Of a stretch of DNA of 28,085 nucleotides, positions 20,220 to 28,085 are shown in pieces (the first letter of the stretch is position 1; the number at the start of each line of letters is the position of its first letter). Source of the DNA: Candolleomyces eurysporus (Eukaryota > Basidiomycota > Agaricomycetes > Agaricales > Psathyrellaceae); contig JANBPK010000117.1 of NCBI GenBank assembly GCA_027579435.1, positions 1-28,085 on the forward strand, read 5' to 3'. Below the pieces are notes generated by a model, which saw only the letters and a program-made list of their open reading frames with translations, did not search any database and was not told the DNA's origin. Position numbers and translations under genes: made by a program.

Positions 20220-20778
20220 CTTTTGAATCTCGATGATTGGTGCGGCAGAGCTCGAATCGGACTCTCTGGGTCTGCCCGAGCGGCACCGTAGGAGGTGGCA
20301 CTCCGCAGGCTCTCTGAAGAACGAACAACCAAGTATCGGGAGAAGTTCCGGAGGTGAACCTCCTAAGTAGCGTTGGTACCTCAAGGTACTCTCTATTGTT
20401 TCCTCTCACGCCATCCCCTCCAACCCGTCATCTTTGTTCGATTCCTTTCCACCTCCATACCATTTTGTTCCTGGTCTTCTCTCTGTTCCTCCATTTCTCT
20501 CGCAGGCCGGTGTCAAGGGTAATGCCAGCTGCTGGCAGACGAAGCCGAAGATTTGGATTCCCACGATGATGGCCCTCACGTCGTTGTATTNCCCCAGCTG
20601 ACTGCGATTCCTTGTCTGTTACCAGGCTTTACCCAACGATGAGCTTCGAATATCGGCACAGCGTGAGCGCTGTCTGCACTCCTTGCAGTCACCAGGTCCC
20701 AGCATGTAATCTCCCCAATACGCTGTCCACGTCAGCGCGTTCGTCCTCTCCCTCGTCCAACCACCAGCTAGGAAAGCG
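20220..20778. other. spacer upstream of the membrane-protein gene
   Basis: No confident gene. The stretch 20400-20500 is C/T-rich, as in many fungal promoters. A coding-like piece (GVKGNASCWQTKPKIW) lies near 20510-20565 and might be an upstream exon. One N occurs at 20591. Confidence 0.35.
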
Positions 20779-21710
20779 ATGGCCAATGCCTTTCCTCGTT
20801 TTGTGAAAGTATTGGGTGCTTCCATAGCCGGATAGGTGCGTCTGTCGTTGCTGGAGTTGCTCGAAGCTGAATGCTGGCAGGAACGTCACCTCCGCTTCCC
20901 CTTTCAATTGGCTATGTGTACGGTTGCAGAAATGCTACACGACTCTCATCGCAGAGGTGAACACTACGGACGTGCCATGCTTCAAACACGCACCATCTCA
21001 AAGGCTGGCTGTGGGAATTGTCGTGTGCGGGTCGGTTATGGAGGTTGCTCAGGTCCTCGGGTGCGTCCCTACTCCTGCTTCTTCCTCTATATTATGCATG
21101 CTAACTGCGTATCATTTTCTCCAGGGATATGGCCCTCAAAGTCTCCCCAGCCCCAGGCGTTCCCCACCCTTCCTACATCCTCGAAACCCTTGCCTGCGTC
21201 ATAGGCCTCACCCTCTCCATACGGAACCGCTTCCCGTTCTCCTCCATCCCCGAGAACCTCTTTCCATTCCTCCAGAACTCTAGCACCACGTTCTTCATCA
21301 TTGCTTACCCATCTCCATCCTCGACCCTGATTGCGACCGGACCAAGCGCTTGTGCCCTGACGAATATCTCCTCCCACCAATTAGCCCTCTTGTAAGCGGC
21401 GACCTCGCTGTTTCCGCTATTCAGCAAGCCCCCATATATCAGACAACGCCCGATCGAGAGGTACGGGCCAACGCACCTTCACAATCATATCCCAAATCCT
21501 CGGATGTCCAGGCTCTTCGCATTCAACGACCCGCTCGTCAATCTTTTCCTCGGAATCCAGCTCTGCACATATTACACTTCTTTAGTAGGGGTCAACGTAG
21601 CGAGGGGCGAGAAGACCGAAGGCGCGAGCGTGGATTCGAAAGTTTTGAAGTCGCACGCACCCTTGACAGCCACGGCCGCGGGAAAGGAAGGAGCGTCGGG
21701 TGTCGTATGA
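20779..21710 (+). CDS. probable small multi-pass membrane protein, unrecognised
   Basis: Three exons join in phase: 20930-21060, 21125-21391 and 21512-21710, with introns of 64 nt (GTGCGT...CTCCAG) and 120 nt (GTAAGC...GTCCAG). The joined product contains hydrophobic segments around LAVGIVVCGSVMEVAQVLGG, ILETLACVIGLTLSI, FFIIA and LFAFNDPLVNLFLGIQLC, and ends in an Ala/Lys-rich hydrophilic tail, which suggests an integral membrane protein with three or four helices. The first exon is unclear: the ATG at 20779 (MANAFPRFVKVLGASIAG) fits by hydrophobicity but meets a TAG with no good donor before it. The family is not recognised. Confidence 0.45.
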
Positions 21711-22137
21711 GCTGTCTTCGTTCGCTTTACCACCCTCGTCGCCGATACAGGGCAGCTCCACGCCTATCCAGAGGGCCAACGACTATTCAGATGGGTGGGA
21801 CGCCGAGTGGGGGAGGGGCAGTGCAGTTGCGAAATTGATTTATCCTACGATACGGCATTTGTACTCTGTTGTGTCGGGCGTAAAATCGTACATGTATGTC
21901 TCGCTTGAGTGGGTTCGAGTGATTCTAGATATATGTAGGGCAAATTTCGATGCATGTGCAGCTTGTATGCATGCCATGGTATTCACGATCCACCATCTGC
22001 TGGTTAATGAACAGTGTTATAACGAGTGGGTGCAAGGATCTCTACAGGTTCGAAGGTTGACGCTTATGAATTAGTCCGTCCATGCTACAAGGTAAGATTG
22101 GCGTCAGTCAGCCTTTTCTCTCCTTTCACTCCTTGAA
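21711..22137. other. spacer, no gene seen
   Basis: A 124-residue frame (21700-22074, plus) is open but overlaps the end of the membrane-protein gene and shows no recognisable feature, so I do not call it. Confidence 0.35.
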
Positions 22138-22663
22138 CTCTATGTTTTTCGCTTTCTCCCCAAATCCTGGCCTTCCTCTCGGTCGGCCCCTTGTGTCATC
22201 TTGCAGACTCACGGACACATACGAAAGAAAGACTTTGCTTAACCGTTTCACGAATTCGAAATCTCCGATGCAATACCAAAGGCAGCTCTCAAGTGCCATG
22301 GTACGGTCAGTCTGCCTACTGGCTTCCTGTCTTTCCCTCCGTCTCTACCGCAATTTCGGATGCGTCAATCACTTCTTCCTCTGGTTGTATTCATAATCGC
22401 CGGATTCACCAGTCTGAGTAGGTGACCGGACGGACGATGTAAATCGAATCCGAGTGGGCATGCAAATCCTCTTGGCTCTTCTTCGAATCAGCGGTGCAGC
22501 TCGACCGACTTCGACTCGACAAATTGACAGAGTCGCTATAAATTTCGGCTAGGGATGTGTAGTATAAGTTCAATGCCAACAATTTAGGCAAAGGAGTTAA
22601 ACTTTTAGAAGGACAGCACTGCAGATGTTCGTGAAGAATCCGTATCTTAGCTTCGCTATAAAC
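22138..22663 (+). repeat. dispersed repeat A, copy 2
   Basis: It matches copy 1 (15661-16173) in the same orientation. It is followed by a stretch (22664-22810) absent from copy 1 and then by repeat B copy 2. The combined unit 22138-23214 may be the more complete version of one element of which the other two loci keep only one part each. Confidence 0.7.
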
Positions 22664-22831
22664 CAGGTTCATTAGTTTTGCAAGCCGGTTGGTCAACTTC
22701 GTCGCCCAATTCACGGCATGCAAATGGGGGCGCTTGCCTAATCTCAGGTAGGGCTGTGGCACCCGCGCTTGAGTCTCTGGGTTGCCTGGACAAAAGGGGG
22801 CAAGCCCCCAATGAATACCTCATACGCCACC

Positions 22832-23214
22832 TGAACCTCCTCCCGTTTAATTTCCAGAGGGTCAAGGACATTCAAATGCTGAGTGTACTTCCCGTGTCGT
22901 GCGTGCCGCCAGTTGAAACTTTGAACAAAACTCATAATTCTGCCATTCCCCAGACACATTGACCCCCAACTTGAGGCTTGAACAGTTTGAACATTCGTTG
23001 CACGCACGGCCTTCAGCCTGCGATTCTCGGACACGCGCTGTGACATGCAGCAGATGAATACTGCCTGTCCCAGTTTTGATGCATACATCACGTCTCATTG
23101 GGTGGCGGTTCTTCAATACGAATATGTCTACCTTTGGTGCGACCTCCCTATACGCTAAACGGGAGCCGAGTTACACCCTGCGCATCCAGATTGCTGGCTC
23201 GATAATGCTGGATG
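22832..23214 (+). repeat. dispersed repeat B, copy 2
   Basis: It matches 19877-20219 in the same orientation and follows repeat A copy 2 after the extra stretch. No coding capacity, terminal inverted repeat or target duplication was identified. Confidence 0.72.
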
Positions 23215-23960
23215 CTCAGCGATCGGTGAAGCAGACCTTGAACCACCTCTGGGCCGCCAGGCTCACCTGTAGAGCCTATTCACCACGCGCCGTCCAATCC
23301 GTCTGTGACAGAAGTCTCGTTGGAACTGTAGTAGTTGAGGGACTTGAAAAACGGGGCTGCACGGCCATACTGGAAAAAAGTCAAGGCGGTTTTCAGGCTG
23401 ATTTGCGTACATGTTCCCCAATATTCGTTTTTCCGCCAATTTCTTCGAATTGCTCTGCACGGCCAGTCGGCAAGGGTCGCAATCTTTGATTTGGATCTTA
23501 GGTATATCCCGCCCCTTCGTCTTCTGTCAACGCAGACGCCTCATAATCTCGTCCTCTATATACAACACGACTGCATAGCATCCGTTGAGGAATATATGAG
23601 GGTTATTTCAGCTGTGTGTGAGAGCTGTAACTCCCCTCAACCCTGCAGGGTCTACCAATCCGAGTCAGAATTGATTAAACTGTCGTCCTAAATTCCGCCA
23701 ATACCGTGGCAAGCCGCCACTTGCAATTCTGGTGACCAAGAGAAATTGGGGCTCATTCCAGAAGTCCGGGAGTGCTACTCATAATGCAGAGATTAGACGG
23801 GAGTGGAAGTTAGATCCACGGAGAAAGGGCTGTTGACTTGCCGAGCGCCGAACAAGCCGCTAATCCCAAAACGGGCGACCCGCAACATGTACCACGCCAA
23901 ACATGCATTCAAAAGACATTTACCTTTTCCCCGCATTCGAACAACCTGTACTCAAATGTC
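23215..23960. other. spacer, no confident gene
   Basis: A plus-strand 118-residue frame at 23335-23691 (MRDLKNGAARPYWKK...) has no recognisable domain or intron and is not called. A copy of ATGTACC occurs at 23887. Confidence 0.35.
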
Positions 23961-24541
23961 ATCTCATCTAAGATGTACCGAAATGAGTTTGTACCCAATA
24001 TACATGCCATTTAACATTTGCTGTATATCTGGACTGATGTGTGGGTCAGGTATGATAGCTATTCAAAGGTTAAAGTAAGACAATATGCATCAGAATAGTG
24101 ATTATCATACCTTCAACCAGAAAACTCGCAGGTCAAGAACCAGAGCTCGGACTGCATTATACACCCCACAAAGCTCAAGCTCTGTGATCGAGATAGGGAA
24201 TGGATTTGGACCTTCATTGTCATCGGCTTCATTGTCAACAGCTTGAACAATGCCCAGTTTGGCCAACTCAGCTTGGCGCTCTTTGTCCTGTAAATCTGGT
24301 TTGTCGACAAGGCGCTGAAGCTCAGCTGCAATGAGTGGTGTTTGCTTGCCATTGGTACCACGCTCCATATGTGAGAAATAATCCAGCTGGTGGATAAGGC
24401 CCAGGTGGTTTTCATAGATGACATCCTCCCGAGTGGTTAGATCAGCCCAGAGCCCGATGACATGGCGTGAATTCAGGTCTTTTCCATAGAAATTTAGCCC
24501 CCGGACTGTTGTCAAATAGTGCGCCAGACCTTCCACTGCCT
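23961..24541 (-). pseudogene. exon(s) of an unrecognised gene, 5' truncated
   Basis: The main exon runs 24541-24111 on the minus strand, entered from an ATGCCAG acceptor and left at a GTATGA donor, with no stops. It reads VIGLWADLTTREDVIYENHLG, then LDYFSHMERG, a charged helical stretch (LQDKERQAELAKLGIVQ), and ELCGVYNAVRALVLDLRVFWL. A second stretch (IPDPHISPDIQQMLNG, ending near 23965) looks like its continuation, although the splice phase does not fit cleanly. No upstream exons were found before the sequence changes character near 24670. I recognise no family; the style resembles the orphan genes linked to transposons in mushrooms. Confidence 0.45.
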
Positions 24542-25136
24542 CTGGCATGACAGAAATAATGAGGAGAGCAAGGATGAGCGTAGCAGGGGGTGGTATTGCT
24601 CAGAGATTGGAGCAACAACGCGATGCAACGCGTTGGTGCACAGCCACAACCGGCCCGGACATGTACCATCCCAAGCGTGCTAACTTCAATAACCCTTGAA
24701 GCCAGCTTCGCCGCAACGCCCGCTACTTGGAATCGGAAGGTTGTTCAGCTATATAATGAAATATCAGATAACATGAATACCACATCTACTATTAATCCAG
24801 GGAGTTGGAAAGTAAGAAAAAAAAACCATCAATCAGTTGAATCATGGTGCCAACGAGAACCCGGAAGNGTTTATTTGTCTGAATTTCTTGCGACAGGTGT
24901 ATATTTTGATTAGGTGTACATATTAATTTTTGGAACAAGTGTAATTTCTAGGTCGATGCATAGACAGCTTATGGCAACAGGTAGAAAGGATACATTGATG
25001 TTTATTTGTACATAGAGGTGGATGTGGATGCTCAAAATGTGGGAATAAGTTACTAGGTAAAGTAAAAAATGCTGATTAAGCACAAGGAGGGGGGGTACTT
25101 CAGACCCGCTACTAAAGTAGCGGGCATCCCACAAAG
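24542..25136. other. AT-rich spacer
   Basis: No gene is seen. It contains scattered copies of GTACAT or its complement (24661, 24916, 25008) leading into the dense array, the palindrome at 25105 and an N at 24868. Confidence 0.4.
25105..25124. repeat. perfect palindrome cccgctactaaagtagcggg, copy 2
   Basis: It has nine-base arms around a central AA and begins about 30 bp before the GTACAT array. The inner part matches the near-palindrome at 8683-8701. It could be an element terminus or a protein-binding site. Confidence 0.65.
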
Positions 25137-26538
25137 ATGTACCAGCTCATTCAGTGTTCACCCTCATGGGACATGTACCCAACTTCCATGTACCTGTTTT
25201 CCTCAACATGTACTCAGAACTACGAAAAAATGGCCTGACTTTTTCCCCAGTATATACGCCATACCTATGCATTCCCTATGGCACAAATAGTGAGCAAAAA
25301 GTGAGGATCAAAATTGGTGATATGAGGTACATGTTCTGAATGAGATACATGTATGAGGTGACGTGCATGTAGCTCGCCAAAATTCAACTTATGGTACACT
25401 AATGTTTCCACTTGCATGAGTGGTACATGCTTCAGTGAGAAATCAGTACATCAACATCCTGAACTCAGAAAACAGTACATGGCTTCCACAAGAAATCAGT
25501 ACATTGCTGTCCTGAGCGGAGGGTGTGGTACATGGCTTATAGGGCAGGAATGGTACATGTTAGTCCGGCCTTTGGATTGCGTACATGGCTGGAGGTTAGG
25601 GATCAAGTTTATGGGTGTAAGTTTTCCAAGGTCATAACAGCGGTCATCAATTACTAACACCAGTTCCCAAGCCGACTAGATAGGAGAACTCCCCTATTGT
25701 ACGCCGCCTTCATAACTGTGACTGCAAAGATTGCCTCTCATCTCTTCACAACCTTTCCATTTGTCTCAAGTCCCGCTTCGAGAAGCATGGAACTATTGGC
25801 GACTGTATGGCACAGGGTTTTCAACCACATATTTTGACTCCAAATACATTGAAAATACATAGAAAATACACCAAATANTTTTTAGTGCATTTTTACAAAA
25901 AAATACAGAACAAATACAGAAGGTATGTATTTTCTGGAAAAAATATGAAACTATTATGGGTCAAAAGTCAAGCTCCATTGGTTTGCCTGGTGAGTAGAAA
26001 TCAATCCAATGGAACTTATTTTTGAACCATAATAGTTTAGTATTTTCTCAGTATTTTTTCCAGAAAATATCATACCTTCTGTATTTGTTCTGTATTTTTG
26101 TAAAATTACACTAAAGATATATGGTGTAACTTCTATGTATTTTCAATGTATTTGGACTCAAAACATGGAGCAGAAAACCCTGTGTGGCATGAATATTGTC
26201 CAAAAATTAAAGTGCGGTACACGATCCTCATATTTTCATGTAATTTGGTACATAGTCCAATGTTTCGCAAACAGACGGGACATGTGAGCGTTGCGGAATG
26301 GTACATTGGGGACTTTGAATGTATGGTACATGCATTGTTTTGGTACATCGTCAATTCCAGCAATTTTTTACATGCAAGAATATGGTACATCGTTCATTTC
26401 AGGGATTTGGTACATACAAAATTGTTGGTACATGGCCCATTTCCACATTGAGGACGACTTGAAATGATGGAACATTGGGTGCTTAGATTTATTCCCGACT
26501 TTGGTACATGGGATCAGTGCCGCTGTATCTAGGTACAT
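25137..26538. repeat. array of GGTACAT core motifs
   Basis: Exact GTACAT occurs on the plus strand at 25327, 25423, 25446, 25475, 25499, 25528, 25553, 25581, then after the inserted MITE at 26248, 26301, 26326, 26343, 26385, 26410, 26428, 26504 and 26533, usually as GGTACAT(G). Four copies in the opposite sense (ATGTAC at 25137, 25173, 25188, 25208) precede them. Spacing in the first block alternates about 24 and 29 bp (period about 53). In the second block, 17 and 25 bp (period about 42) recurs once degenerate copies such as ttacat at 26368 are counted. The spacers are diverged while the core is kept. Confidence 0.75.
25811..26184. mobile_element. 374-bp foldback MITE
   Basis: Two arms of about 170 bp (25811-25981 and 26006-26184) are inverted copies of each other around a 24-nt loop. 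Both ends start CACAGGGTTTTC and are flanked by TGG (25808-25810 and 26185-26187), consistent with a 3-bp target duplication. It has no coding capacity. A short CAC-starting terminus with a 3-bp duplication would suit the CACTA or Harbinger superfamilies, but this is uncertain. It splits the GTACAT array, so it inserted after the array formed. One N lies at 25878. Confidence 0.85.
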
Positions 26539-26806
26539 TAGCTGACAAAAGGTAAGCTTGTTGAAGTCTGATACATTAAATGACTTAGCGTTTCATGATT
26601 CCATTCTGTGGCACTGGCCCATCTGTCCGTCCCGACCAAGGACAAGTGCTTATGCAATGGCAGAACGGAAGAATGTTCATACCCAGCTGCTTTGGCATGG
26701 ATTTGGAACTGTAAAGTTCAATCAGGGTGGCTTCGATAGGAGACGTATTGCGGACCCTCCCAAAAAATCAACACCGTGCTCTTTCTTGTGTTCTGGTGAG
26801 CGCGGG
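26539..26806. other. spacer before the Cys/His-rich gene
   Basis: The frame of the downstream gene is open back to 26558, so part may be coding. No other feature is seen. Confidence 0.35.
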
Positions 26807-27778
26807 ATGTCACTCCAACTTGGGCCCTGTTCCAACCGTGGCTGCGGGTTTGGGTGCAGCACTTTCTTTCCTGCTGATAATACAAACACCAGTATTCATA
26901 TTCTTTGTCAAAAATGTCTCTGTGGGTGCTACGGGATGCAACATACCCAGCTCTCCACCCCCAAGCCAACCGTTGCCAGTGAAGGACTACCCAAGGTGCG
27001 TCACTTGAACTATTTCCGACTTTGATTTTCAATGGTTCAGATCTACTTCTGCTTCACATTAAGAATGGATTCAATACTACCCAATCAGATGAACATCAGG
27101 CCAATCCTGGTACCACCTTGTTCTCAGGTCCAGCATCAGGTAAGTGGCTTTGCTCTTTGTAAAACGCAGATTATCAATTGAAGGCTGAACGTTGGATCTC
27201 AGTTCCTGGTTTCACCTTTGAAACATCGTCATCATCGAAGCCTCCACTTCAATCATTCACAGAGGCTGCAAAGATGGCCAAGGAGCGGATGAAACAAAAT
27301 ATTAGGGATGACAATCGTTTCAATAAGGCATTTAACATCATGCCAATGGTATGTCTCTCCCCTTTATTCCTGCTTATTCATCTTCATCCGTTCTCTTCAT
27401 AGGCTACTGGCAGCAAAGGGTGCTCTGGTATTTCCGCTGCTTTGGGAAAGTGCAAGAAATCTGCCTTCGATGATGCTACTGTTCCCACCAAGAAGGCTGC
27501 AACAACTTTGGCTTCAGCCACCAAGCCCGCTTCCTCTAAGGTTCGACAGTTCAAAGCAAACGGAAAGGTCACATTCCTCTTTGTCTTGGTCCACAACACA
27601 GAAGCTGTTTATGAAGGTCAATTTGAAAGTCCAAACCCAGCATCGTAAGCCACAAGAATTCTCGTTCATATCCCATCTAACAGCTTTCTATTTGCTCTGT
27701 AGTCTTCATGTTTATCAGCTGACCTTTCCCCCATCACCTTGGATGTTGATACGACCATGTTCACTTTTTCGTGAGTAA
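26807..27778 (+). CDS. Cys/His-rich orphan protein, five exons
   Basis: Exons about 26807-26995, 27064-27139, 27170-27348, 27403-27644 and 27703-27778 join in frame. The start is the ATG at 26807, chosen because the conserved-looking cysteine block follows at once. The block CSNRGCGFGC, then ILCQKCLCGCYGMQH, suggests a zinc-binding motif. A charged helical middle (AAKMAKERMKQNIRDDNRFNKAF) and a Lys/Ala/Thr-rich linker lead to KVTFLFVLVHNTEAVYEG, a short conserved-looking beta-rich segment. Mushroom genomes contain many orphan proteins of this layout. The 30-nt second intron (27140-27169) is unusually short, so that junction is doubtful. The last exon is weak and may be replaced or truncated near 27770, where another GTGAGT donor occurs. 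Confidence 0.55.
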
Positions 27779-28085
27779 ATACCACCTTATTGAATAAACA
27801 GTTTATAATTCAATACACGGTCGTGTCTAATCTAATCTCTACACTACGAAACCCTGCCAGTATTAAGATAACTCGCGCGGTGCGAAGGAAAACAAAAGAG
27901 TACACTACTCTTGGGTTCGCGAGAGTTGGAGTCTACTTGAGGACTGCCGACTTAGAGGCGCGCCACCATATACCTGAGATTAGGGTTTAGTACGTTAGCC
28001 GGATAGCGCCGCTTCAGATCAAACGGCCTGCCCTGCAGCAGAACAANCCTGGTTTCACTACTAGGGAATAGAGAGGGTCTCCGAG
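27779..28085. other. right edge, no gene seen
   Basis: The sequence changes character after about 27800. No domain was recognised. One N occurs at 28047. It may belong to another repeat, but nothing in the window lets me delimit it. Confidence 0.35.

Noticed and set aside
20924..21283. 119-residue continuous plus-strand frame through the intron at 21061-21124
   Set aside because: Reading through loses the hydrophobic, protein-like frame after 21125 that splicing restores, so the spliced model is preferred.
21087..21380. 97-residue minus-strand frame rich in Gly, Trp and Glu
   Set aside because: It is the antisense of the plus-strand membrane-protein exon at 21125-21391, which has fitting splice sites and hydrophobic segments.
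24590..24913. 107-residue plus-strand frame
   Set aside because: It crosses an N, has low-complexity composition and no recognisable feature.
25327..26538. CRISPR array from regularly spaced repeats
   Set aside because: The conserved unit is only 6-8 bp, spacers are not uniform in length, and the sequence is from a fungal nuclear genome.

Overview
The window looks like a repeat-rich, accessory stretch of a basidiomycete (Agaricomycete-type) nuclear genome. The evidence is: protein-coding genes cut by many short introns (mostly about 50-65 nt, GT...AG, some with a visible CTRAC branch point), moderate GC content, and mobile-element protein types common in mushroom-forming fungi (a PIF1-like helicase fused to a ubiquitin-hydrolase-like domain, Tc1/mariner-like transposases, a Plavaka-type transposase tail). 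Seven isolated N characters, most beside homopolymers, mark small assembly uncertainties.

Layout. 1-2430: a TATA-bearing AT-rich edge, then poorly resolved plus-strand coding sequence. 2428-3525 (-): an apparently intact five-exon gene with a SAP-like domain and a 110-bp internal tandem duplication that doubled an exon plus intron. 3944-4435 (+): a small three-exon orphan gene. 4814-7009 (+): a PIF1-like helicase C-terminal half fused to a C19 (USP)-like protease domain, broken by only two TGA codons. 7367-8016 (+): an acidic two-exon orphan. 9205-9788: diverged units arranged as direct and inverted copies.

9888-13063 is the centrepiece: a delimited 3,176-bp Tc1/mariner-type transposon with 58-bp terminal inverted repeats and flanking TA dinucleotides. 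It carries two convergent genes: a decayed DD34E transposase (+) and an apparently intact five-exon, 493-residue second protein (-) with an AT-hook-like motif, a basic nuclear-localisation-like stretch, a Cys/His cluster and a SAM-like C-terminus. Cargo of this kind is unusual for this superfamily.

14037-14851 (-) is a second Tc1-like transposase, truncated before its third catalytic residue; it abuts the C-terminal tail of a Plavaka-type transposase (15089-15409). 16528-18751 (-) is a five-exon gene for a 648-residue membrane glycoprotein and looks like a normal host gene. 19275-21710 holds a doubtful small membrane gene and a probable multi-exon membrane protein. Two-part dispersed repeats (A and B) occur at 15661, 19877 and 22138-23214. 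24111-24541 (-) is an exon of an unrecognised gene. 25137-26538 is an array of the core GGTACAT with roughly regular spacing, split by a 374-bp foldback MITE. 26807-27778 (+) is a Cys/His-rich orphan gene.

Most of the window is therefore transposon and transposon-debris territory. The host-like genes are the SAP-like gene, the membrane glycoprotein and possibly the orphan genes. Several nonsense codons in the mobile-element genes are TGA where a CGA arginine codon is plausible, as expected from deamination of methylated CpG.
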